Below, piece after piece: positions 17,531 through 24,782 of a DNA stretch of 26,525 bases. Origin of the DNA: Dehalococcoidia bacterium (lineage in GTDB: Bacteria > Chloroflexota > Dehalococcoidia > GIF9 > AB-539-J10); the NCBI GenBank assembly GCA_030605665.1, contig JAUWHW010000009.1:1-26525 (forward strand), given 5' to 3'. The stretch's first letter is position 1; each line of letters starts with the position of its first letter. A program made the position numbers and the translations under genes. Under the pieces are notes generated by a model. That model ran no database searches and had not been told where the DNA came from. It saw only the letters and a list, made by a program, of their open reading frames with translations.

Positions 17531-17559
17531 ATCTTACCTATGCGCCTTAAATTTGTCAA
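17531..17559 (-). promoter_or_regulatory. Promoter of the trp operon
   Basis: Minus-strand -35 TTGACA (17559-17554) and -10 TAAGAT (17536-17531) with a 17-base spacer, close to the sigma70/sigmaA consensus. Expected start near 17524, giving a leader of about 340 nt that contains the T-box. It begins only about 12 bp after the aminotransferase stop, with no terminator in between, so read-through from the upstream unit is possible. Confidence 0.85.
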
Positions 17560-17570
17560 TAGCAAAAGGC

Positions 17571-18653
17571 TTATAAACGACTTAAGAACTCCTCTGCCCT
17601 GGCAGGAGTATTGACCCTAACATAGTTATTCCCCAGGTTCCTGAAATCCATACCTTTTACAGTTAGTATTCCGCTACCTAGCAAGGCTTCCCTTAAATCA
17701 ATGTCCTTATCCTTATCACCCAGAACAAAGATGGGGCAAGATTCCCAAGTCTCACTAATAAGGTAACCTCTCCCTTTTAGCCCCTGTATCAACCTCCTCT
17801 TCTCCCTTTGAACCTTTGCACGGCAATCGTAAATGAACTCCTGGTCCAAAAGAGCCTCCCTTGCTAGATAACAGCCTACCGAGGAAACAGAGAAAGGAAG
17901 ATTAATCTTTTGATAGTATCTGCTCAACTCAGATGAAAAGACTCCATATCCTACCCTCAGACCAGCAAGTCCAAAACCCTTAGAAAAGGAGCGAACTACC
18001 ACTAAATTTTTGTATTTACTCATTAAATTAACCGCTGAATTCTCCTCCCCTATATAATCGGCATAGGCTTCGTCTACCACTACTGCCACATCCTTTGTCT
18101 TGGCTTGCTGAATAATCTTCTCTATCTCCTCTAGGTCAATAACCTGTCCAGTGGGATTATTAGGGTTATCAATGTATATCAGGCAATATTCTTCACCTAT
18201 CCTGGCAAGTAGTCTTTCAACATAGAATTTAAAGTCCTCCGCGGGATTTAACACCACCGCCTCATATTTGCCCCCACAAGCCTCTACCTCAGTTACATAT
18301 TCTGTGAACTGAGGAGAATAACCCAGCACTTTAGAACCGGGCTCTATGAAGATTTTATTCAACCTCTCTAAAGCAGCCGACGCCCCAGGGGCAATTTGAA
18401 TCTGTCCCACCTCCAAATCTGCAAGCCCTAACCAGAATTTGCAGATCACCCCTCTTAAATCCCTATATGTAGGGTCAGGGTAGCAGCGGACATTTGACCA
18501 ATTAAATTCATGAGCAGCCTCGAGAGCCTTGGGTGAAACGCCGAAAGGATTGATTCCCAGCGAACAATCTAAGAGCTCTCCTTGCCCCTTTGCTGGTTCT
18601 TCCTCAACATAGGATTCTCTGGCCAAATGTTCTAGATAAGGTTTTACCTTCAT
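17571..18653 (-). CDS. PLP-dependent aminotransferase of the HisC/CobD-like fold-type I class
   Basis: Class I/II aminotransferase, 360 aa. Visible PLP-site residues: IYIDNPNNPTGQ (Asn near 166), Asp194 and Tyr197 in VVVDEAYADY, the Schiff-base Lys225 in VRSFSKGFGLAGLRVGYG, and Arg233 after it. The N-terminal LDCSLGINPFGVSP resembles histidinol-phosphate aminotransferases and the CobD threonine-phosphate decarboxylases. The substrate cannot be fixed: no his or cob genes are nearby. It starts 7 bp after the TrpX-like binding protein and lies directly upstream of the trp promoter. An aromatic or histidinol-phosphate aminotransferase role is plausible, but that is inference from position. No clear ribosome-binding site precedes the ATG, suggesting coupling to the upstream gene. 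Confidence 0.85.
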   Translation of the reverse strand: MKVKPYLEHLARESYVEEEPAKGQGELLDCSLGINPFGVSPKALEAAHEFNWSNVRCYPDPTYRDLRGVICKFWLGLADLEVGQIQIAPGASAALERLNKIFIEPGSKVLGYSPQFTEYVTEVEACGGKYEAVVLNPAEDFKFYVERLLARIGEEYCLIYIDNPNNPTGQVIDLEEIEKIIQQAKTKDVAVVVDEAYADYIGEENSAVNLMSKYKNLVVVRSFSKGFGLAGLRVGYGVFSSELSRYYQKINLPFSVSSVGCYLAREALLDQEFIYDCRAKVQREKRRLIQGLKGRGYLISETWESCPIFVLGDKDKDIDLREALLGSGILTVKGMDFRNLGNNYVRVNTPARAEEFLSRL

Positions 18654-18660
18654 TTCATAG

Positions 18661-19677
18661 CTACTGAACTACTTGGGCGGCCTTATCTATGACCGATTGT
18701 GGGATAGTTATACCCATTCTCTCCGCTGCGCCAGGATTGACCACTAGAACTTGAGCTTCCCCAGAGCATTTCACCACCGGGATATCGCTAGCACTTTCCC
18801 CCTTTAGTATACTGGCGGCATACTTTCCTGCTTGCCATCCTATCCAAGGGTAGCTGGCACCTCGACCAGCAATGGCACCTTCCTCAACCATAGACCCCGT
18901 AGAACCAAAGAAAGGTATCTTATTCTCCTCACAGACACCAAGTATAGACGGAAGCCCTGATACTGCAGTGTTATCCGTAGGAATCCACACTACATCACAT
19001 CTTCCCACAAGAGATTTCGCTGCTGTTACCACTTCAGCAGTCGTTGGGCAGTTAGCCTCTACAAGCTTTTCAATGCCAACATCAGAAAGGAGCTCTTTCA
19101 GTTCATTTATTTGCTGAACTGAGTTGGCTTCCCCGGCGTTGTAGATGACGCCAAGCACCTTAAAATCAGGGCAAATCTCCCTGATCATCTCCATCTGAAT
19201 CTTTATATCAGCCATATCGCTAACCCCGGTTACATTGTCAGGGCGAGGGGCATCCCAGGTAGATACCAGGCCGGCTCCAATAGGGTCGGTACAGGTGCTG
19301 AAAACCACCGGTATCTCGGTGTCAATAGCAGCCTGAACACAGGTTTGGGCTAATGGAGTAGTAATAGCATGGATTAAATCCACCTTTTCTGATACAAATC
19401 TATCAGCGATTGTCTTGGCAGTAGACATATCACCCTCAGCGCACAGGAAAATATATTCGACGTTTTCTCCCTCAATAAAGCCCTCCTCAGCCATTGCCTT
19501 ATGAAATCCCTCTTGGTCAGCAATCAGGTCAGGGTGCTCAATTATCACAGCTTCACCAATCCTGTAGACCTTCCCTGATGGAGAAGGACCACAGCCACTC
19601 ATGAGCGGTAGTGCTAGAGCTAACACCAGCACTAGACAGAGACTAACCAGCATTTTTGATATTCCTTTCTTTTTCAT
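18661..19677 (-). CDS. ABC transporter substrate-binding lipoprotein, TrpX-like (ABC_sub_bind family)
   Basis: Extracytoplasmic solute-binding protein, 338 aa. A signal peptide ends in LMSGC, making Cys29 the likely lipidated residue. The mature protein has the two-lobed periplasmic-binding fold of the ABC_sub_bind (COG2984) family: FHKAMAEEGFIEGENVEY, VDLIHAITTPLAQTCVQAA, IPVVFSTCTDPIGAGLV, NVTGVSDM, VLGVIYNAGEANSVQQINEL and IPFFGSTGSMVEEGAIA. In Firmicutes, members called TrpX are under Trp T-box control and belong to a tryptophan transporter with a permease and an ATPase. Neither partner is next to it here; an aminotransferase follows instead. Tryptophan or another aromatic amino acid as ligand is inferred. 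The ATG has a strong GGAGG 7 nt upstream. Confidence 0.88.
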   Translation of the reverse strand: MKKKGISKMLVSLCLVLVLALALPLMSGCGPSPSGKVYRIGEAVIIEHPDLIADQEGFHKAMAEEGFIEGENVEYIFLCAEGDMSTAKTIADRFVSEKVDLIHAITTPLAQTCVQAAIDTEIPVVFSTCTDPIGAGLVSTWDAPRPDNVTGVSDMADIKIQMEMIREICPDFKVLGVIYNAGEANSVQQINELKELLSDVGIEKLVEANCPTTAEVVTAAKSLVGRCDVVWIPTDNTAVSGLPSILGVCEENKIPFFGSTGSMVEEGAIAGRGASYPWIGWQAGKYAASILKGESASDIPVVKCSGEAQVLVVNPGAAERMGITIPQSVIDKAAQVVQ

Positions 19678-19866
19678 CTAAAAACCTCCTTTAAAATTTT
19701 AGAATAGTAATTAAATAGAAATGGCGACAAATTGCTAAAACTTTTGTACTGAATTATTTAAAGACGCCCATCATGCGATGGGCCAGCTAAATATGAAGGT
19801 AGTTAGAGGCTCCTGCAATCCCAGATAACTTAGCAGCATCGCTGTCTTCATTTAATTAAATTCTGG
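19678..19866 (-). promoter_or_regulatory. Structured 5' leader of the TrpX-like gene, class unassigned
   Basis: About 190 nt between a good promoter and the GGAGG site of the binding-protein gene. On the minus strand it contains the perfect 7-bp hairpin GCCCATC-GCAT-GATGGGC (19783-19766) followed by GTCTTT. A distant AAGAC can pair with the GTCTT after that hairpin, and GCGATG (19842-19837) is complementary to the CATCGC in the hairpin's left arm and loop. These pairings are partly exclusive, as in an attenuator or riboswitch. AGTTA/TAACT can form a further stem between them. I see no T-box sequence and do not recognise a known riboswitch class. Confidence 0.5.
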
Positions 19867-19872
19867 AAAGGT

Positions 19873-19901
19873 ATTATAAACGATACTCCAATTTTAGGCA
19901 A
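19873..19901 (-). promoter_or_regulatory. Promoter of the TrpX-like/aminotransferase unit
   Basis: Minus-strand -35 TTGCCT (19901-19896) and a consensus -10 TATAAT (19878-19873) with a 17-base spacer. Predicted start near 19866. Confidence 0.75.
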
Positions 19902-20173
19902 GTATATTAGGGTAATAAATAAGATTTTAGCTCAGTTAAGTTGCTAATAGCCTCCTGATGGTCATCCCCGGCCCTATAGAGCCAGAAAGTGCCCTCAAGA
20001 GCCAAGTTTCCAGCCGTGGTTAACACGCTCCAAATATAACAAGTTACCAGCAGCTTGAGTAGACAAGGGCAACACCCTGCTAGGTTACTTCCACAAAATT
20101 TGACCCAGAGCCTAGTTTTTCAAAGAATATTTAGCAGTTTTCTCCACGATACATTAGCACACTTGTGGATAAA
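19902..20173. other. Gene-free stretch with hairpins, no recognised function
   Basis: No coding frame here resembles a known protein, and no tRNA, SRP RNA or tmRNA signature is seen. The clearest structure is at 20041-20090: AAGTAACC and GGTAACTT (7 of 8 pairs) enclosing AGCAG/CTGCT and an inner GGG-TGTT-GCCC hairpin. Weaker stems are GGCTC-TATA-GGGCC near 19977 and TTAGC/GCTAA near 19935. A single perfect DnaA-box-like TGTGGATAA is at 20164-20172. The stretch separates the catabolic cluster from the TrpX-like unit; no strong T-run terminator was found in it. Confidence 0.5.
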
Positions 20174-21214
20174 CTAAATTAGGATTTTCCCGTTCTCTAT
20201 AACTGCCTTGCCATCAAATTTCAGTGTTGGTTTTGGAATCACAAAGTCTTGATGGAGATCTGCGGTTACCTTACCACCCATATGCGAGCTGTCCCCTATG
20301 GCGATATGAATTGTTTCCCTTATTTTTTCTGCTTCAAGTACATTGTCAGGACGCCTTGCGTTTGGATTCGTGCCAATGCCCAGTTCAGCGCAATTTCTGC
20401 GGGAGAGATAAGGTTCCTCATTTTTTCCACAGGCTAGCATTTCTCTGAACTCATTACCCACCTTACCCCCACCGATAACTTTTGTCACCTGCCCATCTTG
20501 GAAAACAAAAAACATATCTTTTTCCAGATTTGCGTACCAGCCTTTTTCCACCACCAAGTTTCCATTCGTCGTCCCTTCCAGGGGCACAGAAAAAACCTCG
20601 CCAGAGGGCAGATTTCCAAAGGCACCTTTTTCGGTAAATATACCATCATCTATTAGCCCTTTTCTTCCTTCCAAGCTGAATTTTAGGTCTGTGCCACCTG
20701 GGGATGTTACCGTGACCTCTCTTGCTTGGTCAACCAGTTTTGCTATCCTCTGGCATTCATCGTGTACCTTGGTGAAGTCTGTCGCCATCGGCCCTCCGGG
20801 ATAGAACATCTCGGGAAGAAACATAGGCATGCTGGCAATGCGAGTGCCCGATTTAGTAGCGTTCTCTCGTGCTTCTGTATGGGAAAGTGAGTAACTCGTT
20901 ATAGCAATGGCTACATCAGCTTCCTTCAATTTTTGTTCTACTTCTTTTCCAGGCTCTGCGCCATGCCTTCCCACAGCGGGATAGGCGTAAAATTGCACCT
21001 TGCAACTTGGGAACTTCTCACTCGCTATCTCGCTCACCATCCTGGCGAGGAGGGATCTTTCCACCACTTCAGCAAGTTCTTTGCTTTCCTTCTTTACCCA
21101 CTCCTCGGTGGTTGGCACATCTGTAATTACAAGTAGCCTCTCGCCACTTTTGACGCCCATATTCACTTTGAACATGTTTATCACACCTGGTTCAACTTTT
21201 TCCCTCTCTACCAT
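20174..21214 (-). CDS. M29 aminopeptidase / NicX-like metalloenzyme
   Basis: Member of the family that joins peptidase M29 (AmpS, aminopeptidase T) with the 2,5-dihydroxypyridine dioxygenase NicX. The likely metal ligands are in place: Glu206 (LPSGEVF), Glu277 (NCAELGIGTNPNA), His303 (TIHIAIGD), His311 (SSHMGG), His321 and Asp323 (DLHQDF). Length 346 aa fits NicX-like members better than the roughly 400-aa M29 peptidases. No signal peptide, so cytoplasmic. The ATG has AGGAGG 8 nt upstream, inside the end of the preceding small gene. As the last gene of the cluster it could act on a ring-opened or peptide-like product. NicX itself needs oxygen, which would not suit an obligate anaerobe, so a hydrolytic role is equally likely. 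Confidence 0.75.
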   Translation of the reverse strand: MVEREKVEPGVINMFKVNMGVKSGERLLVITDVPTTEEWVKKESKELAEVVERSLLARMVSEIASEKFPSCKVQFYAYPAVGRHGAEPGKEVEQKLKEADVAIAITSYSLSHTEARENATKSGTRIASMPMFLPEMFYPGGPMATDFTKVHDECQRIAKLVDQAREVTVTSPGGTDLKFSLEGRKGLIDDGIFTEKGAFGNLPSGEVFSVPLEGTTNGNLVVEKGWYANLEKDMFFVFQDGQVTKVIGGGKVGNEFREMLACGKNEEPYLSRRNCAELGIGTNPNARRPDNVLEAEKIRETIHIAIGDSSHMGGKVTADLHQDFVIPKPTLKFDGKAVIENGKILI

Positions 21215-21218
21215 GTTA

Positions 21219-21536
21219 TCAGCCTCCTGTGCTTTTCAATTTATCAACAAAATCCAGGATTAAATTATCGAGAAACTTGATGAACTCGTCTTTATCGCCC
21301 ATTACAGAATACTTGTTATCGTCTATTTTCTTTCTTATCTCCACCAGGAATTCATCTGCTATATCTGCCTGTTCAAGAATCTCAATTAATCTGCTCGCCC
21401 CGTCGATCAATCTGAATGGGCCATATAGCTTTGGTTCCTCAACACAGTTTCTTGCCGAGGTTACCAGAAAGGCGAGCAGATTAAAAAAATCACCTTTTAG
21501 TTGACCCTTATCTATTGTGCCAGCGGACGACTTCAC
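21219..21536 (-). CDS. Small DUF6092-like protein of unknown function
   Basis: 105-aa soluble, mostly helical protein. The recognisable stretch is FNLLAFLVTSARNCVEEPKL followed by YGPFRLIDGASRLIEIL, and it ends DEFIKFLDNLILDFVDKLK. This matches my memory of the family named DUF6092, but I cannot confirm it by search. No catalytic motif is evident; the single Cys (residue 31) is not in a known motif. The start is GTG at 21536, 29 bp inside the nitroreductase gene, and the stop is 4 bp before the M29-like gene. Overlap with both neighbours implies coupled expression and perhaps a subunit or accessory role for one of them. Confidence 0.65.
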   Translation of the reverse strand: MKSSAGTIDKGQLKGDFFNLLAFLVTSARNCVEEPKLYGPFRLIDGASRLIEILEQADIADEFLVEIRKKIDDNKYSVMGDKDEFIKFLDNLILDFVDKLKSTGG

Positions 21537-22035
21537 TAACTCCCCTTCTTCTTGGCGGTTTTGGTATCTTTTCAGGATAGCCCAATGTGATCAGCAGTTC
21601 TGGATTTATGTGCTCTGGCAGGTCAAATAACCTCTTTATAGCGCTTATGCCAAAAGACCTTACGGCACAAGAGCCAATTCCAAGGTCATGGCTAGCCAGC
21701 ATGATGTTCTGGCTGGCCATCGAGATATCCATTAGAGATAATGTGTCTCTGCCAAGCTCATCGCAAAGCTCATATGCTCTTTTCAAGTCCCGGCAGACGA
21801 TTACTATCACTGCCGGATTCCCAAATATCCCCGGCGAGAAAATCTTTATCTTTTTGATGTCAGCGTCATTCTCTACCACAATGAATTCCCACGCTTGAGC
21901 ATTGCTTGCGGAGGGAGACCAGATGGCAGCCTCCATTATCTTCTCAAGCTGTTCCTTGGGAATTTTTCTATCCTGGTAGCTTCTTACGCTTCTTCTCCCC
22001 TTTATGGCGTCAAAGGTTTTCATTAAATTCCCCAT
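21508..22035 (-). CDS. Nitroreductase family FMN-dependent oxidoreductase
   Basis: 175-aa flavoprotein of the nitroreductase superfamily. FMN-binding residues lie in the N-terminal GRRSVRSYQD and in WSPSASNAQAWEFIVVE. The central MDISMASQNIMLASHDLGIGSC and the C-terminal LLITLGYPEKIP-PRR are also typical. These enzymes reduce nitro groups, quinones, enones or other electron-poor double bonds with NAD(P)H, so a ring-reduction or detoxification step in the cluster is plausible; inference. The ATG at 22023 (MKTFDAIKGRRS) has GGGGAA just upstream and may be the true start, shortening the protein by four residues. It follows the small membrane-protein gene by 21 bp. Confidence 0.88.
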   Translation of the reverse strand: MGNLMKTFDAIKGRRSVRSYQDRKIPKEQLEKIMEAAIWSPSASNAQAWEFIVVENDADIKKIKIFSPGIFGNPAVIVIVCRDLKRAYELCDELGRDTLSLMDISMASQNIMLASHDLGIGSCAVRSFGISAIKRLFDLPEHINPELLITLGYPEKIPKPPRRRGVSEVVRWHNR

Positions 22036-22056
22036 GTGCCCAAGAAAAGGGTGAGT

Positions 22057-22458
22057 TTACACAATCAGTCGTGCTTTGGCCTCTCTTACTGCCTTGTAGA
22101 GGTTGAAAATGCTCCACAAAAGTGTAACTAGACAAACCGCGAACGCTACGTATGGAACTGCTGTCCCTACACCTTCAGTGAAGAAAGGAGCCAAAAACAT
22201 AGCACATCCAGTAAGCCCCAATGAGAGCACAATCCAGTTATGCTGTACGCATTTATTGCCAAGCTCCCATAAATCTTCTTCCTTGCTAATGCGCGGGAAT
22301 ATCAATGCCATACCTACCAACTGGATTATACCTATCGCCAGATAGACAATCCCGGTAAAGACGTTTTGAGACCATGCCACGGCTGCCAATACCAAAAGCA
22401 CAATGGGAAAAATCAGGATTATGCCACTGGAAATTTTTACATATCTTTTGAATTCCAT
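22057..22458 (-). CDS. Small four-helix membrane protein, unknown
   Basis: 133 aa with four predicted membrane helices, at about residues 9-29, 34-54, 73-93 and 99-119, linked by a charged loop (PRISKEEDLWELGNK) between helices 2 and 3 and ending in a basic tail (AVREAKARLIV). I do not recognise the family. It begins 6 bp after the NCS1 permease stop, with AGGAG in the permease's last codons, so the two are translated together. An accessory subunit of the permease is the simplest suggestion, though NCS1 carriers are not known to need one. Confidence 0.7.
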   Translation of the reverse strand: MEFKRYVKISSGIILIFPIVLLVLAAVAWSQNVFTGIVYLAIGIIQLVGMALIFPRISKEEDLWELGNKCVQHNWIVLSLGLTGCAMFLAPFFTEGVGTAVPYVAFAVCLVTLLWSIFNLYKAVREAKARLIV

Positions 22459-22464
22459 TCTATA

Positions 22465-23832
22465 TCACGCTCCTGTCTTGTCTATTGTGTGTTCTCCCAG
22501 ATCCATCTTTGCGCCAGCTTTGTCGCATGCGATGGCAATTACAATGTAAAGCACCACTCCAAGTATCAAGCAAGTAAGGCACATTATTCCCCAACTTTCA
22601 GGTATAACCCATTTACCTAGCACCGTTGCCACAATAGCTGAAAACCATCCAATCCAGTTTACCTTACCAAATTTCATGCCTGGCTGGAACTGATATCTCT
22701 CTCTAAGAGGCACTCCTTTGTACCAGCGGTACAACCAAAAGTCAGCGATCAAAACTCCACCCGCCGCAGGCAGGAACGTTCCGAGGAGCGTCAAAAATGC
22801 CATGAAGGGGTCCATAGCCGCCCCCCAAACACGTGCGATCACTGCCGCTAGCGCTACGCCTATTGCCCCGGCAATGAGGACGATGTACTTCCTTTGAATG
22901 GGTAACCATAGATTAATAGCTAGGGAGGTGCTATATATATTGTTGTCATTGGTTGACCATTGCCCTAGAATCGCCATCAGGAATGCACCGATACCGGCTC
23001 CGGCAGCAAGCAACGCCCCGGCAATATTCGCCTCACCTGTTACCAAGGTTATCGCGGCTGCCCCTGAAAGCATGTAAACCTGCAAAATCATAAGTTGAAT
23101 TGTCCATGCTGCAGCACCATGCCAAATCTTTTTCGCGAACCGACAGATATCGGCTGTAATGATAGCTCCCACAACATACATACCGACAACTTCGGTCACA
23201 CCTACACCAAAGGGAACTGGGCTTACTGGTGCGATACTGGCAAGTCCGGCGAAGCCGCCCCCCTGTTGCACGCCTATCATGACTCCGAAGCCTGCGAGCA
23301 ACATAAAGAAAGGAACCGCTAAATAACTGAAAAATGCCAGACCTCTAAAACCGATGTAGGCTGTAATTAGCATTAATATGCCGCCCCATATTGAGGCCCA
23401 AAACACAGTGGCCCATGGTGCCTCGGGGAAAATGGTGCTCATGATAACGCCAAACAGCCACGTCTGTACAGTGAACCAACCAAGGGCAGGTATACCAGAA
23501 ACAATTGTCCCCCACACTTGCGAGCCTACATTTCCAAATGCGGGTCTCAAGTTTACATATGTGGAGCATCTAGAGATTCCACCAATTGGAGCAGTAAGCC
23601 CTCCTATAACTGCCAGTACCGCCGAACCCACAACCGCAACCCATATCGCATCCTTGAGATAAAACTGCAGACCAAGTACTGACCCTCCCCATAGTGCAGC
23701 GATACAACACAACACACCTGTATAGGTATAAAACATGGTAAGAAGAGACCTAGTCTCTTTCTTTGGTACAGGCACTAGCGCGTAATCGCCATACTTATCT
23801 TCCCAGGGCCAAACTTCTTCATTCTTTCTCAT
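22465..23832 (-). CDS. NCS1 family permease (purine/cytosine/hydantoin/allantoin type)
   Basis: 455-aa membrane carrier with about 12 helices, related to CodB, PucI and the hydantoin carrier Mhp1, which usually import nucleobases, allantoin or hydantoins by Na+ or H+ symport. Characteristic stretches include the N-terminal WPWEDKYGDYALVPVPKKETRSL, the helix-3 region RPAFGNVGSQVWG, GIPALGWFTVQTW, WSTNDNNIYSTSLAINLW (the conserved Asn-rich helix) and AGGVLIADFWLYRWY. Substrate cannot be read from sequence; the racemase and DUF917 genes upstream favour a hydantoin-like compound. A good ribosome-binding site (GAGGTG, 5 nt) precedes the ATG. The 109-bp gap to the racemase gene holds no clear terminator. 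Confidence 0.92.
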   Translation of the reverse strand: MRKNEEVWPWEDKYGDYALVPVPKKETRSLLTMFYTYTGVLCCIAALWGGSVLGLQFYLKDAIWVAVVGSAVLAVIGGLTAPIGGISRCSTYVNLRPAFGNVGSQVWGTIVSGIPALGWFTVQTWLFGVIMSTIFPEAPWATVFWASIWGGILMLITAYIGFRGLAFFSYLAVPFFMLLAGFGVMIGVQQGGGFAGLASIAPVSPVPFGVGVTEVVGMYVVGAIITADICRFAKKIWHGAAAWTIQLMILQVYMLSGAAAITLVTGEANIAGALLAAGAGIGAFLMAILGQWSTNDNNIYSTSLAINLWLPIQRKYIVLIAGAIGVALAAVIARVWGAAMDPFMAFLTLLGTFLPAAGGVLIADFWLYRWYKGVPLRERYQFQPGMKFGKVNWIGWFSAIVATVLGKWVIPESWGIMCLTCLILGVVLYIVIAIACDKAGAKMDLGEHTIDKTGA

Positions 23833-23941
23833 GTTAACACCTCTTCAATTAGTTCTTGTTTTTCCCTTCCTTCCCTGACAGTCCCTTCACCATCTTAGTA
23901 GCTACCTATTATGTTTTTTATATCTACCTCTTAATCTATCA

Positions 23942-24673
23942 TCATAACCTCCCCAATATATTCCTTTCTTTATCCGGCGGAGGCATATATGTTTTTTTGC
24001 TCTGCTTCAAACCGAGGGTTATTAGCATCTCGAGATATTTTACCGCGACTGCCACGGGATATATTACCGGGACTCCATAACCTTTCTTCTTCAGGGCGTC
24101 CGATAAATCATCTGCTACCCCAAGCATCCCTGTGCACCCTAAGACGATAGCATGCGCACCATCTTCCGCTATTGCCTTTATTGACTCGTCAACCAAAGCG
24201 CTTGTCAGCTTTTTGACATCCGTTAGATCAAGAACTGGTATGTTAATAAATCTTACAGATGCCAGCTTGCTGCCCAATCCAACTTCCATAACCTTATTTT
24301 CGAAAACTGTCAATGCGTTCTCCAATACGGTTACAATAGAGAATCTGTGTGCTAAATCCGCAGCACAAAGCATGGATATACTGCCAGGCCCTACCACCGG
24401 GATATCAAGTTTTTCTCTCAGTGCATCCAGGGCAGGATCACACATACAGTCTGTAATTACCCCATCGAACCCATCGGACTGGGCCTTCTCTGCCACCTTT
24501 ATGATTCCGGGAGCAACCAGCATCTCATCATAGCTCGATTCTATCGATGCCGTCCCATATTCGATAGCTTCAACATCAATTTCTGTGCCTTTGGAGGCAA
24601 ACTTTTCTACCTCTTCCCGAGTGGGTGCTACAAATTCTTTTGTCGTTACCGGCACTATTACCTTAATTTTCAT
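23942..24673 (-). CDS. Asp/Glu/hydantoin racemase family protein
   Basis: Cofactor-independent two-cysteine racemase fold, 243 aa. The two catalytic cysteines sit in VITDCMCDPALDAL (Cys76) and IVLGCTGMLG (Cys180), matching the Cys76/Cys181 pair described for hydantoin racemase HyuE/HyuA. Other family marks are EYGTASIESSYDE and DIPVVGPGSISM. It would interconvert D- and L- forms of a 5-substituted hydantoin or a related compound. Members of the same fold also act as maleate isomerases or decarboxylases, so substrate remains open. The ATG has AGGAAA about 6 nt upstream. The 109-bp gap before it (24674-24782) shows no promoter. Confidence 0.88.
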   Translation of the reverse strand: MKIKVIVPVTTKEFVAPTREEVEKFASKGTEIDVEAIEYGTASIESSYDEMLVAPGIIKVAEKAQSDGFDGVITDCMCDPALDALREKLDIPVVGPGSISMLCAADLAHRFSIVTVLENALTVFENKVMEVGLGSKLASVRFINIPVLDLTDVKKLTSALVDESIKAIAEDGAHAIVLGCTGMLGVADDLSDALKKKGYGVPVIYPVAVAVKYLEMLITLGLKQSKKTYMPPPDKERNILGRL

Positions 24674-24782
24674 GCTGATTTCCTGTTTGCTTGCTCTCCT
24701 GTTATCTTTTCACCTCAAATTCGTACTTCAACTCCCCGGTAGAGAACAAGATATAAGAGGGAACTTCATGCAGTTTTCCTCA

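Noticed and set aside
17571..18653. Naming the aminotransferase hisC
   Set aside because: The fold and PLP motifs fit HisC, CobD and aromatic aminotransferases alike, and no histidine or cobalamin genes are nearby.
20164..20172. Perfect DnaA-box sequence TGTGGATAA
   Set aside because: Only one copy was seen and there is no cluster of boxes, no AT-rich unwinding region and no dnaA or dnaN nearby; a 9-base match by chance is plausible.
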